Assembly: GCA_013397075.1 (NCBI GenBank)
Contig: VWZS01004494.1
Location: 449,438 to 513,437, forward strand
DNA length: 64,000 nucleotides
Reading direction: 5' to 3'
DNA from: Rhabdornis inornatus
Lineage: Eukaryota; Chordata; Aves; Passeriformes; Rhabdornithidae
Shown: positions 38,201 through 51,300 of the stretch, piece by piece
How the letters are laid out: the number at the start of each line of letters is the position of its first letter
How positions within the stretch are numbered: the stretch's first letter is position 1
Notes under the pieces: generated by a model
Seen by the model: only the letters and a program-made list of their open reading frames with translations
What the model was told of the DNA's origin: nothing
Database searches by the model: none
Translations under genes and position numbers: made by a program

Positions 38201-41200
38201 ATTAGTATTGCTTGTGGTAAAAGAGAGAAACATCAGCTGGGTGGCATTCTTTGCTGATATTGCAGTGCTCTGCTGCACAGAGAGATGTTGAGACTAAAGG
38301 AGTTTGCAGCCTGTCTGGTCAGCGCTATTAATGCTTCTTTTATTTAACAGGTCAAGGATGGTAGAGGGCTTGGACTAAAGAGCAGCCTTTGGAGAGTTTT
38401 TCTGATGCATGTGTGTCACTGCATGATTACAGGGTGCTCAGGGGAACAGGATGTCATACATTATCTGCTAGGTGACATTAAGGTGATGGCTAACTCCCTC
38501 CTCAGTGTCTTGTCCCGAACAAAATTGAACCCATGCCCTCAAGCTAAACATTTAGATTGATTCTTATACCTGCCTGCACCTGTCTAATTAAACTGGTTTC
38601 CTCTCTAACTTCCTTTGGGAAGAATCCTAGCAAAAACCAGCCAGGCTAGAATGAAGCCTGGCAAACCATATGTCCTGGTGGCCTTCACACCCAGAAACAC
38701 CTGCTAACACCAACTGTGGCAGGGTGGCATTCCTGTTGCTGCACATAAATACACACCTGGGTTCTCTGATAAGTGTGCTCCGCAGTGGCATTCAGGTCCT
38801 TGCCTTTCCTTTAGGCCAGGGGAAAAGTGTGGCCAAAATGCTCCCCTGTGATATCGGTAGAGAGGTCTTGATTTATTGGGATAGTTAGGAAGGCTACTTT
38901 ACTGTTGTTTTCAGTACCAGTTACCTTGCACTAGCCCTCAGCAGAAGTCCCTAGGGCATTCCTGGCTGCTACTGCCTCCTAGCCCAAAGCATCCATCCAG
39001 GAAGGGGAGTCTGGGTCTGCGCGGGAAGCACTGTGGTTTCTGCTGTGGTCAGATGCAGCCTGTCACAATGAAGAAGTGGAAGAAGTGGCCAATACCGGGT
39101 ACTTGGGTTACACATAGATTGTGGTGTGCCATGTTGATTGGGTAGGAGATGCAGGTACACATGGCAGTTTTTCTGCATTTGCCTAATTAATTTTTTCTTC
39201 AAATCTCTGTGTTGCTGAACAGGCACAGACATGTATGTCCTTAGAGTTTGTTTTTTTAAGTAAATGGAAATTGGTTAGGGAACTGCAGATCTTCTGGAAA
39301 AGCATTTCCAAAACATTCTTGGAAGGGTGCTTTAAGTTCCTTACTACAGCTTGTGGATGAAGTCTCTCTGTGAATCCAATGGGTCTGTTATATTTTCTGT
39401 CCTCAGCTGAAACTGGGAGGCTGACAGTCAAGAGACAGGCAAAGGTAGAAAAGACTTCTTATGGCAGCGTTGGTCCCAGGTTTTTTATTGGGCAGTTTGG
39501 TACATAGCTTTAATTAGTTAGGTGGCATATTTACATAATTCAGAAAATAGCATCCTGTAACTACAATATAACTAGATAAAGAGTTATCACCTTCAATAGA
39601 GCCTGCTTCTGCTTTCCTTATTATTTGGAATCCAAGGATGTGACTAAACTAATAAAATTATCTTGATAGAGGTCAAGGTACAAAGGTCTGCTGTACTTTA
39701 AAATCTGTTTCCAGGAGAGTCATGCTTGTTTTCCATGAGACTATTCATGAACAGTTGTTACTATGTGATTTTGCTTAGAGGTTGAGATGAGTAAACACAT
39801 ATAGCGTAATGTGTATTGCTGTAGTCTGATCCTGTCGAACTGGGCTTTAGTGGGTTCTTTTGGTCTAAACTTCCTTTGTACAGAGGCAGTTTTGAAGACA
39901 GAAGTTTAGAATTACACCAGCTTGGATTCTGGGTAGATATGCATGGATGCAATAGAGCAAGACTGAAATCTCTTTGAATGGGGAATTGAAAAAGCATATG
40001 TAGTGTTACATTAAATCTGGCCTTGCTGTAGTGTCTGAACTATACTAGGTGACAGGAGCTTGAGAAGAACATTTCTGAGAATCCTGTCGCAGAAGACTGT
40101 GTGAAACCTGTTAAAAACACAAGGAAATCTGCAAGCTTGTCAGCATGAGGCTGCACTGGCAGTATGGTTACTTTAAACCAGCCAGCTTGATGGAGCCAGT
40201 TCATGGTCTGACTGCATGTTGGGGAGTCAACAGCACCTGTAACTACAATTAGCAGAGCTATTCCACTAGATGTCAAGTTGCAATTTCTTAATTTCTTTCA
40301 TCTTTATCTTTCTTAACTTGTCTAGATAAAAACACAATGAAAAAACAAGAATTGCTTACTATACTCATCAGTAATTAGTATTAGTGTGGGCTGCAGAGGT
40401 AGGAAGATCTTTAGGAGTTCTGAGTGTTTTCTTTAGTCTTTAGCCTTGTCTGCCAACACTGACTTTTATTTTAAATCAGCAAATAAAGTGGAGAGTGTTA
40501 AGTGAACAGTTAAATCTCTCATATTTCGCTATTATCTCCTTTGTATGTAGCCTTGTCAGTACAGATTTAAATGTCAGGACTCTGTTACCAAAACTTAGGC
40601 TGTTTTAGCTTCGATTTGCATTTATTTTCTGTTTTCTACTCTGGCAAGTTCTACATTTGTTTTCATTGACTTCTAATCTCAGAATCTTAAGAAATTGCCT
40701 GATTTGTGGAAGATTGCATTGGGTGTATTTAAGCTACAGTCTGAGGTTGGTTGAGACAGCTGGATAGAGACTTTTTCCACATTGAGCTTAGTGTTAGTAG
40801 TCCCCTAGGAAATCTGTAACGCTTTTATCTGATGAAAAGTTCAGCTTTCTCAGGGGATTTCCGTGGGCCTGGGATCTCATGAGAGTGTGGATTATGAAAT
40901 CGCCCCATTTGGACAAAGCCCTGTACACTTCTGTATTTGATTGGTACTGAGGCCAGAGTGCCTAATTTGGGTCTGACCTCCCATATCTCTCAAGTTAATA
41001 TTCAGCTTTGGAGCCATCTGTAGTAATAATACATTTTATCTTCAGCATGCATTACAAACACTTATTACCTAATTTTTACAGCATTCCTGTGAGCTACATA
41101 AATAAACAGCTGTCCTCATTCTCAAACACAGTAGGATGTGGCAGTTTTCAATGCAGTCAGGATGCAATAAAAGCTGATGGCTTTTAAAAAATGTTGATGG

Positions 41201-44200
41201 TGAATCAAGTTCTTTTTTACACAAGCGAGAGGACAGAGCACTGCTTGCCCAATTCTTTTGAAAATCCATGACAGTTCAATTTCTGGGCAGTCTTTCATAT
41301 TCTATTTAAGTATTTTGTGGTCATAAGATAAGTGAGTGTTAATACCAGAATCCTGACTAAAATGAAGCAAAATATTCTGTCACCTCTTGCTGAATTTCTT
41401 CATTAAAATGTGACATTGTCCATGTCCAACCCTAGATTTTTGTTGTTGGTGCTGTGTTTTATTGAGCAGTAGTTGTGAATTGTTTGAAATAAGTTTTTAA
41501 TTCACTTTATGGGTTTTATGCTTATACTTTAATATGTTTAGTTTTCAAAATTCTGGAAAAACTCCATTGAATTAAATGCAACAGCTGCAGAATTGAAAGA
41601 ATAGACATATCCTTATGTCTTTACTAAGTGTCAATAATTAACAGAGTTTGTTAAAACTGCATATTGCGTGTGTATCAGGAATTCTCAGCTGATAAAAAAT
41701 TGGTGTAGCTCTGAAAACTTAGTGGAATGTAGCTCATCTATTAGCTGAAGATCTTGCCCTAGCTTTTTTTTTATGCTGACCTGGCAGCACACTGTGTGCT
41801 GTATGTGGGAGAGATTCATGCTGTTCTGTGACACACATCCTCTGTAAACAGCCAGAATTTCCTTCCCTTTCTAATTTAGCTTTAGTTTTTGGAATAGTGT
41901 AATAAAAGACCCTTTGAAAGGATTTAAAATAGGACCCTTTCCTGTGAGTTTTGGTGTTTTGTGGTGTTTTTTTTCCCCTTCCTGAACCTTTCTGTTCTTC
42001 TAAACATATCTTTAGAGGTACATACTACCTGAGGTAGTATATTTACATGTGTCTTTCTTGACATTGTCAGAAGGTTTACGTAACTACAGACAGTCAGGAC
42101 TTAATAAGCATAAACTATTATATCTTTGGAGGTCTTACTCTGTCTATTCTAACAGGTACAGTTGAAACATAACTGGTCCATATCTGAGGCTGACTGAGCA
42201 TAGATGTGTGCCAGAAAGAGATTTGCTGATGGAGCAAAGACAGCTTACTGCAAAGATAGCAATATCTGAAGTCTGAGTGCCTGTTCTGAATTGTGCCAAC
42301 CACGTCCTTAGGAAAGCAGCACTGCTGCCTACCCAACAAAAAGCTACTTCAGAACAGTAGGGGAAAAAAAAGTTGTATTGACATTTGAGATGTGATGTAG
42401 AGATGGAAGTCCATTTTCCCAGCAATGGTCTTCACCTACCTGGTCTTTTTCCTTCTTTTTCATGTTATCTCTGCTGCTATCTTAACGTGCAAGGAATTTT
42501 ACCAGTATATCCATAGAAATAATGCATAAGACCTCTCCAGCAGTATGTACTCCATTTTCTTCAGGTACTTGCAGTTCTTTGTGACTCTGGTACACAGAAT
42601 CAGGTTCTTGAAGTACAAGGAGGCACTGCTCTCTTCTGTGTGAAGAAGTAATCCAGTCCTCTGTGTAAAATAGAGTGGTGCAAATGCTCCAGGGTTTATT
42701 TTCAACCAGAAAGTCATGTCAGTACCAAAGGGAAGGACTGGTTAGTATATTGACACTCTAATAGAAAACCAGCTGGAAGGATGAGCTCCTGAAATCGCCA
42801 AGGCAGGGTCTGTTGGGACCATCCTGATGTACTCTAGTATAGTGTCACACTTAGAATATGAGATACATGATTTCCAGCCAAAACTTTATGTGAATTTGGG
42901 CAATCTTTATCTACTAAGCATCTGTTTTTAGTCTTTCCCAAAGATTAAGAAAGCTCTTCAATTATTTTGAAGTGCTGTTGCTCAACAGTCTGATTTATAG
43001 TAGTGAAGGGCTTGAATGGTTGCAAAGGTTGCCCTAAACTAGGTGCAGAAAACAAAATCTTTTCTTTAGTGCTGAAGTTTGAGGGTTTTATTCCCTTCCA
43101 TTGGACTTGAGACTCAAAAGCAAATCCAAACAAGTATCCATAAGGGTAACTTTGCAGTGACCAGTGAAATTGAAGTGTAGGGAGCAATCATGGGAGGTTG
43201 AAATAATTTAGATGTAGATATGTTTTCAGTGAAAGTAGATTGTGTTCCTGGTTAAACTAAGTGCAGTATAATGATTGGCTAATTGTTGTTAATCTTCAGC
43301 ATTTTTTGATTGGTTTTACTCTTTGTTCTAAAGGTGGCCTATGTTGCAGTGTGCTAGAGAGACTTGGCACTAAATTTAGAAGTGTCAGGTCTTCCTGAAC
43401 TTAGAAAAAGTAAGAACTACTATATCTGCTGACTGTAGACTTGGTATCTTGCTAAACTTTAGAATAAGTCAAGTGTCAGTCAGGTTCCCTGAATTTGTGA
43501 CAGGAGGAACAGATATCTGGCAGGATGACCCTTCACACCCAAGGGAGGGGTAGTTTTTTCTCTTCTCATCAGCCTGTGTAAGGAGGAACAAATACAAGTG
43601 CAGGACAGTCAGGGTGCTTTGATCCTGGAAAGCTCTGCCTGCTGTTTTGCTTAAGATTCATCATTACCTATGCCAGTTTCATGGGAGTTCTTCAAACTGG
43701 ATAGGTGATAATTTTCAAGCAGGAAGAAACTGCTGGATTCATTCTGCCTGCTTGTTTTGGGGGTTCTGAATGATTCTCATGTAAGTGTCTTCTGGTTGCA
43801 TTTGAACCAGCAGTCTCATGGATTTATGGTTACATAGCCAGCTTATGAAAACACTTCTGCTGTTTGTAATGGTCATTTGATTAAAATTTCCAGCCCTTCT
43901 TTTATCCTGTGATTAGAATTTCTACTAAATTTACGGTCACTTGCTCAAGTACAAGGAAATACAGACAGGATCCTCCTTGGTCACAGCTTACTCTTTAACT
44001 TTTGCTTAGCTCCGTGTGTTTTTAATAGCACAGTGCCATTCCTTGTTTGCCATTACAATTGTGGTATGTGACTGGATGTGGCCATGGCATTTGGTTTTCA
44101 GTCTCTCCATTGTTTGGAGTTTTTTAAAATACATTTTACCTTCTGAATTGATGTTTTGAAACATCTAAAACTTGCGTATTATCCAGGGCATAATATTCCT

Positions 44201-47200
44201 AGTGCAGTGAAAATCCAGTCTTAACAGCAAAGTATTACTTCCTGCTGTAGAAGAGCCCATCTTGCCCTGAGCTGGCTTTGACTTTTGGAGGGCCTTCTCC
44301 GTAGCTTATATCATCCCTGAATGTGTTCAGCTTACCACTCCTGAAAGTAATTTTGTTGTAATAATGAAGTATTCTATATTGTCACATCTGTGGTTTGTCA
44401 TCTGTGCCTGACAAGCCAGTTCAGAGCCCAAGAAATTTGCAGTTTGTCCTTATTTTGTGAACATTAGCAGGAGAGTTGTCAATTAGTTATAATGCCATGC
44501 AATTTGGAGCTCTGCTCAGAATTTGCTTCTTAAAGCAATACAATGACTATTCTTAGGGTGTTTCCTTTAGGCCTGCTTAATTTTTTTGCACTGTTAGAAG
44601 TCTTTGTAATTTCTTTCTCCTTTTTTCATTGGCAAGCTCTATTTCACGGTTGTCTGTGCAGATAACACAATTTGCCTTGCAGCAGGGAAAGTCACGAGAA
44701 TATCTGTTCTGAGGCATAATGTGGGGCTTAGGGAGGTGGTTGGGTGTGCCCCTCCTTAGCAGGAGCTCTGTAGGCTGTGTTTGCTGGCAGGGCTGAGGCT
44801 TTTGCCTCTGTCTTGTGTCTTGGCTTTCTTGGCAGAATCCTTCTCTTGTCTTGCACAAAACAGCTGCACAGAGGGATGTATTAGCCTTGTGTTTGCTGCT
44901 GGCTTCCCACGAAGGGCAGAGGTGGGGTCTCGGCTTAATGGGCAATGCATGCCTGGAGTCAGTGTACCCCCAGTGAAGGTTAGCTGAGGACTGGTTTGTG
45001 TATGTGCTTTAGTACATGCTGAGAGCTGTGCTTTCTGCCAGAGTAATTGTGCTATATTTAAAGCTCTTCTAAGCAAAAATAATGACTTAGAGAGGATTGG
45101 AGGTGGTCCCAATGTCACAGTCCCAAGACAAGAGGGAAGACCTAGGCTATTGCACAGCACTTCCCTTTCTCTCAGGAGAGATGCTAGCTGCTGGAGATGG
45201 ATAGCAGGCTTCCTCCTCTTTACTCATGTCACCATTTGGCATAGCAGATATACGAAGATGATGGGCCCTGGTTAATGGGGTGGTCACTTTGGTATTATCT
45301 AGTGTCTGCAGAGGCAGATGTGTGATGGCTTCAGAGCAGAGAGCTGTAGCCTGCTGTAAAAACAGACCAGGCCATGGCTGCAGAAGGAACAGCACTTTGA
45401 ATGTGAGCAAATTAGGCTTGTGTTTTCACACTAGTCAATCCTGCACAACAGGCTTGCTGAGCTGCTTGATTTCTTGTAAGCAGATCAGGGTTTGGCTGTC
45501 CAACTTTTCAGAGGACAGTTTAGCTCTTGCCAGCATTAATAGGTACGTACACCAGCAGCTCTGAGAGCTATTCTCACTTCACAGGGGGAAAGCTGCCCTA
45601 GAGGAAAAGAATGATTAAAACATAGTAACTGCCAAAAAAAAAAGACCAAAAACCTTAAAAAATATTACTTTATCATGCTTTTTGGATGTGCTCTCCAAGG
45701 GTAGGAGTATAATGAAGGCAGGTGAAAACCTGTTGCCTTGCCCAGCACGGTGAAAAGTTTGCTTTTCACAGTGTCAGTCAGGGTCATTGGCTGAGTAGGG
45801 TACAGTAGCATGGTTCACCATTAGGAGATTGCTGTTTCCTCTGGATGGTCTTAAAATTCCAAGTCATTCAGTCTTTGGTTCTCTGAAATTATTTGAGAGC
45901 CCATTTTTATTTTTAAGGGAAGTAGCTTCAGACATCTTTTGTCATTAAATCACAGTGATAGGTAATGAGTGTGAAAATCAATCTATATGTTCAAGTGTAC
46001 CTGTCACCTCTTCAAGAGGAATACTTCCCAGATAATGAAAAATGAATACAAACTTCCAGTGTACAAGGTAGCTCTCTGGCAGTGTTTCATTTTTCTGCCC
46101 TGGTCATCTCACCATGTGAAAGATTTCCTGAAAGATAGGTTTCTAGCCAGAATCTTTGTAGTGGTCATGTGTGCTGCCAGTAAATGCAGTCAGCTGCTGG
46201 AGCTGGAGCTTCTGCTCCTGGTCTCAGCTTCAGCATCTCCATGGGCTTATGTTGTCTGAATCTCCTGCTGCTGGAAGTATGATCAGTGAAGTAGTGTCCT
46301 GTGTGAAGCAGGCCTGTGTGACCAGAGTGCCTTGTGATCTTGTTCTCCAGCCACACCTGGGCACACAGTTTTGCACAGACTTGACAGCCAGCTGTGCAGT
46401 CAGGCTGGGCTTCCCTTCCTGTAGAAGTGCAGTGTTACCTGAATGGGGAACTGTGAATCTGAAGTCTTCAAAGAGGGACAAGAAAATATCTTGTTTGCCT
46501 ACTTGACATTCTTCCTTGCTTTGCTCCTTCTGTTAATTGGTGGAGACAGGTGCTGAGCTGGGAACTCACTTCTCTTTTTTTTGTCTCCTTTGGGCGCTTG
46601 TGGAACCTTGCTGATTCTGGAGAATGAAGCTAAAGTTTCTCATGCCTCATCGTGTCTCACTCTTTCATCTTTCTGTGATGCCTTAGTTCTGTTGCAATAA
46701 TGATTGGGTTGCCCTATGAGCCGTCTCTGTGGGAAGAAATAAGGGTCAGAACTTAATACCAGCTTCTGTGTTGTGTTGATATTTGGCTATGATGAATACA
46801 GGCTTAGCCAAAGGCTAGCAAGTTTCCCCAACTGCAATGGATGTAGAGAAAGTAATGTAATTGTTTTCACTTTTGCATGTTTAATCAGTAGAGAGAAGTC
46901 TCATGATGACAAAAAGCTATATCTGGAGATCAGACACATTGCCCTGCTTTCCTCTTAGCTGCTGAATTAATTTAAGGCATGAAGCTCCTTCTACCCTTCC
47001 CTTCATTTGTTTTTATAGGGAGTTAAGGTATATGAAACTGGGAAGTAGATTGGACTGTCACAGTGTTTTCATTGAGCTTGTTAGCTTTAAAATAGCTGAA
47101 AACCTGGTATGTTGTAAATTATGGGCACAAACCCTTTGGGCAGAAACCCCACAAGTTAATGTGAGACCTGGTGAGCTTTGTAGTCTACAGTGGATTGAGA

Positions 47201-50200
47201 TAAGGTTGAATACCATTTGCATGTCTCTTATTTTTAGAATGCACTCTATCAGGATATGAAAACACAGCCACAATTTCTGTGGGGTTCTGTTTTTTCCTAC
47301 CCTGTTTAATTTTAAAAGACACTGCACTGTTAAGTTTCTGGAGGAAAGTAGGAGACGTCTGTGCTTCTCAGTGAAGGAAGAAAGAATGGGAGAGAAGTTT
47401 AAGAGTCTTGTTCTGTAACCTGCCCCTAGAAGCTTTTATTTTTTTCACTTATCTGTGGATCTTTGCAGTACTGTTAGAAATTGTCACTCCTTACTATGGG
47501 ACATGTTGTGATCATACTTGTAGTAAGATCAGCAAATTAATACTGATTCCCACCTATGGCTTCTCTTGCATTTTGACCCACCTTTTGAGCTTATGAAAGT
47601 AACTGGGGATGTGTTTCTGTAATGAGGAAACTGAAAACCTGTGGTTTTTGGACCACAGATACTTCCTTCACTGCACAGTAAGTGTCCAGATCTGGTCTGC
47701 ATGGAACAGAGACCCCCATATAGCACTGATTTGCTGGTGTTTTACAATGCATATTTTTACTTTGATGTTCATTTTAATCAGTAATATAGCAAGCATAGAG
47801 GTTGTTTTTCTTCACTAATTCATGTGATTGTCTTGAGCTCTTTGAATACGTTTTGGGCTTGGGGTTTGTTTTGGTTTTTTTTTGTCACAAAGATTTCATT
47901 CTTAAGTAAGGACTGACTGGCCTACCACTGTGCCCAGGCATGAAGGTTCTGGAAAAAGTTAGGTTGTCAGTAAAAAGTAAATCTTAGGATGTAATACAGT
48001 GTTACAGTAGGAGATGCTCTGCGATAGGAAAATCTGGGAGTTTCTGGTTTTGATGCCCAGAATGCAGCCCCCAAAGTTTGTTTGAACTGTGTGGAAATGA
48101 AGGACAGCTGTGCCTTTTGTGAAAGCAATATCCATGAAATGCTGCCATGTGTGATTGTCTAGTCCTGACTGGTGACTTCAGAGAGGAAGGGACGTTTTGT
48201 GGTTAAGGCACAAGAACTCCAGGTCTGGGAGTTCTCACTTGTGCTGGAAGCTTCCTTATGTGACCATAAGAAGGATCTTTTTCTCTGTCCCACATGGGTA
48301 TGGACATCTCTTCTGCTTGTTTCACATAAATGGGGGTGGTCTAATTGGAAACCTTCTGGAGCTAATTACAGCTGGAGGCATTTCAGCCCTGCCAGACCTG
48401 TTGTTTTTGGAGGTGATTTTCATAGTTTATAAGCAGTAGTCTCTGTCCTGTGCTGTTGCTCCCTTAATGTCAGGACTGAAACTGCAAAAGTAGTCTGCCA
48501 ATGGGGAAAAGCTGTCTGGGTATTATTTCTGCTGACTGTCCCACCACTGAATCAGCAAGATGGTTCACATCAGATTTGACAGCCTGAGTGTTTGCTCAGT
48601 CTGACCTCAGGTTTATCTCCCCATTTGTGCCTAGGGCTTGGCTTGCTTGCTGGGGCGTATGTTTTCAGCTGGGGGTGAGGCAGCCTGCAGGGCTACAGCC
48701 CCCTCGGTTTTCTGTTGAAGATGAAGGGCAGGGGCAAAGAGAGGCTGCATGTCCATGTCAAAGTACATGGAGAGACTGGTCTCCAGTGTGCTGCCTGGCA
48801 TTGTTCTGTGCCCAGCAGTTTGCAGAGGCTGGCTGTAGCAATGCTCTTGGCCACTCTCAAGCAAGAGGGGAGATACGCAAGTTATATCATGTTTGAGCTG
48901 ACATTTTGTCTCGTATATTTGAGTAACTTGGTAGTGTGTCTAAAATTTTATGGCAGGAAAATATTGCAGTAGTAGCCCTGTGGTGGTAAAATGTGTTCTT
49001 CGACTCCAAGTGTTTGCATTATTAAGTAACCTTGGTATTAACCTTCAGGAGACGTGCCTGTTTCTTTTGCTTTCTATTTTTGGAGGGGTTTTTCTAAGTA
49101 ATGCTCTTTTATTTTCTTAGGCCCTAGTGGGCAAGCAGTCATCTTGGATAGGAATGGCTTTTTTCAAGAGGAGACCTCTGTTAGCTTAACTTTTTAAGGT
49201 ATCTAGAGAAAGAATTTAGATGCATTGCAGTGTTTGGTGCTTTCTGTGGTTTCATGTGCAAGCTGTTATGCGTGCCTCTGTGATTGAGAGTGATTGCCTA
49301 AGACACTGACCCACAAGTCCTGGAAGTAGGACCAGATGGGATGGTGGAGAAAATGCACGGTGCAAAGGGCTGGCTTTGTGCTTAGAGCAGAGCAGCCAGG
49401 ATCATGGTGTTGGGATTCAGTCTCTTGGTCTTGCAGACCTTTAATGTGTGGTCTTGGTAGTGGTCAGGGCTTCATGATCAGCTGTCTGGGAACCAAACAC
49501 TGCCACACAGTTCTAGTAACCTTGTTCTATTTCCTTCATGGTTTACTTCAAATGATGATGAAAACTCGTTCAGATGTTTGTATGAATTCCTTGGAAGGCA
49601 GCATTGATTTTCAGTAAATTCTAGTGCTAAGCAAGTCTGGCAATGCTTGGCATGACAAAAAAGGCAGGGGATGAATGCTCTGCTAATGCTGGGCTGGTTA
49701 ATTACAGCTGTGGAAGGTGGTGGCTCTTTGTTACTCCCCCTCATGATTACAGGCAGGTCAGCAGGCATCTCTGTGTAGTTCAGGTTGCATTCCTGCAATT
49801 GCCTGTAGAATAGCTCCCTGAAGAAGAAAATCATGCCTCCATATGGCAAAAGACCTCCAAGCCAAACCGAGATAAAATAGAGTAGCCAAACCAAAAAGCA
49901 ACACATCACTGAGGAAACAGAAAAGTGGAAGAATTGTTTCTTTGCTACCTTTTTTTTTTTCTTTCATAAGTATGTGGCCCTTTAAGTGAAGCTTGAAAGA
50001 TATCTTAAGTAGGGGCAGATTCAGTGAAAAAGCTTGCAAACATCTGATCTCTACATGCCAGTGTGCCTTCAGTCAGCCACCCCTTTGTCCATCTGACTTT
50101 CTGAACATTTGATGATCTCACCAAAAAATAAACAAGCTGCAGAAGTGTTTAGGGAGTTTGGCACATGTAGGACGTATCCAAGGAATCAGGGTGGGGGAAC

Positions 50201-50449
50201 TTTTTTCCTCCACTTGCGGTGAAGCAGGGTGCTTTAGCCTCTGCTGTAAAGAAAAGGACGGTTTTGTGTTATTGCCGGAGCCAGATCTTTCCCCAGGCAG
50301 GGAGCGGGGGTGATGGTGGGTTTTGCTAGCGGGGTTCGAGTGGGGCGTTTGCACGGCGTGTTCCAACCCGGCATGTTCCTGACTGGTCCTGCTGAGTGGG
50401 AGAGAGGAGGGCCAGGGAGAAACCTTCGCCCCAGAGTAACCTCCGCGCT

Positions 50450-50463
50450 GCCTCAGCTGAGGC
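50450..50463. repeat. 14-bp perfect palindrome GCCTCAGCTGAGGC
   Basis: Self-complementary 14-mer within the intron 5 CpG island, centred on the E-box CAGCTG. It begins one base after a segment that resembles part of the mammalian ABCA1 proximal promoter. Binding-site function is inference. Confidence 0.5.
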
Positions 50464-50537
50464 GGCTGATTTACTTTTTCGTGCGGAGCAGAGAGGCAGC
50501 GGGGAATTTGTAACTGGATCTGTGGCTGCGGGAGCAA

Positions 50538-50553
50538 TGACCGTCGGTAACCC
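50538..50553 (-). promoter_or_regulatory. DR4 nuclear-receptor element, LXRE-like
   Basis: TGACCG, four bases, TAACCC; on the minus strand GGGTTA-CCGA-CGGTCA, a direct repeat of two AGGTCA-type half-sites with 4-bp spacing, the LXR/RXR arrangement. The mammalian ABCA1 LXRE, as I remember it, has the same TGACCG half-site and differs at one base in the other (TAACCT). Five bases downstream lies GCTCGGTGC (50559-50567), which in the human promoter, again from memory, follows the element at nearly the same distance. Binding has not been shown by anything here. Confidence 0.6.
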
Positions 50554-50727
50554 CGTGTGCTCGGTGCCGCAGGAGCGCAGCGCCTGGCTCCGCCGAGCCG
50601 AGCCGGCTGCTCCGCCAGCAGCGCCGGGTGCCGCCCCGGGGGCTGAGCCTGCTTCGTCCTCATGGGGCCCGTTCGGGACACGGTCACCTGCCCGAGAGGA
50701 GACAAACCCACCCCTGCTAAACCAAAG

Positions 50728-50824
50728 CGAAATGAAACAACAACAACAACAAAAACAAACCCCAAACAAAACAAACCAAAAAGACACAACTAAAATCGAT
50801 AAAAAACCAAGACAAACCAAAAAC
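50728..50824 (+). repeat. A/C-rich low-complexity tract with (CAA)n
   Basis: Starts in 'gaaatgaaacaacaacaaca' and continues with irregular AAAC/AAACC units to about 50824, immediately 3' of the CpG island. It could be an expanded simple repeat or the A-rich tail of an old retrotransposed piece; no target duplication was identified. Confidence 0.7.
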
Positions 50825-51197
50825 TCCTGCATACGAGGTGGGGGGAAAGGCTGTGACAGCTGTCCCCTAGAGGAGGGGGAAGGTACAAGCCCCTGGTTCT
50901 TCCCTATTGTTACTTTCTCTTCAGAGCTCATTGTTTTCCACTATTTGCTGTGGGTTGCAGCATGGTAAAGTTTTCCTAGAGTAGAAGATACAGCATGACA
51001 TCTAGTTAGTTGTCTTACCTCGGTCTGGAAATCTTCACTCTGGTAAATCCTATAGGACTTGGTCTCTCACCTCCTCCTGGCATAGCTGCTTTGTTCATCA
51101 CTTCTTGTTTAAGCATTGTGGAGATGGAGTTCTCCTCTCTGTCTCTTAAATAAAACATCAACAACACAACCCAGACCTAAACACTGCTCCCCTCCTC

Positions 51198-51300
51198 AAA
51201 GAAAAAAGAAAAAAAGCCTAACCAAACCACAAAACAAACAAAAGCAACAAACACAAAAAACCCAAACCCACACACAAAATCCAAGAAAACAGCGCAAAAC
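51198..51300 (+). repeat. A/C-rich low-complexity tract
   Basis: About 100 bp made almost only of A and C, with AAAC, CAAA and ACAC units, similar in composition to the tract at 50728-50824 about 400 bp upstream but not an exact copy. No coding content. Confidence 0.7.

Larger units (their letters stand above)
50259..50700. promoter_or_regulatory. Intragenic CpG island in intron 5
   Basis: About 38 CpG dinucleotides counted by eye in roughly 440 bp, densest at 50520-50640, surrounded by ordinary AT-rich intron. It includes a DR4 element at 50538-50553, a second AGTAACCTCCGCGCT segment at 50435-50449 and a 14-bp perfect palindrome at 50450-50463 centred on CAGCTG. Such density normally marks an active promoter unmethylated in the germline. 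No TATA box or obvious first-exon donor was found. Open frames of about 190-220 codons on both strands are best explained by GC bias and lack of stops. A misplaced or duplicated upstream promoter block is the main alternative to an internal promoter. Confidence 0.75.

Noticed and set aside
49478..49909. 143-codon minus-strand frame with hydrophobic segments (GGLLPYGGMIFFF)
   Set aside because: A faint likeness to a TM9SF-type membrane motif covers only about ten residues, with no match on either side and no splice or retrocopy signs.
50118..50968. Open frames of about 190-223 codons on both strands in the intron 5 CpG island
   Set aside because: Composition-driven: GC-rich DNA lacks stops. 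The translations are low-complexity (Ala/Pro/Gln/Lys runs), differ between strands, and match no family I know.
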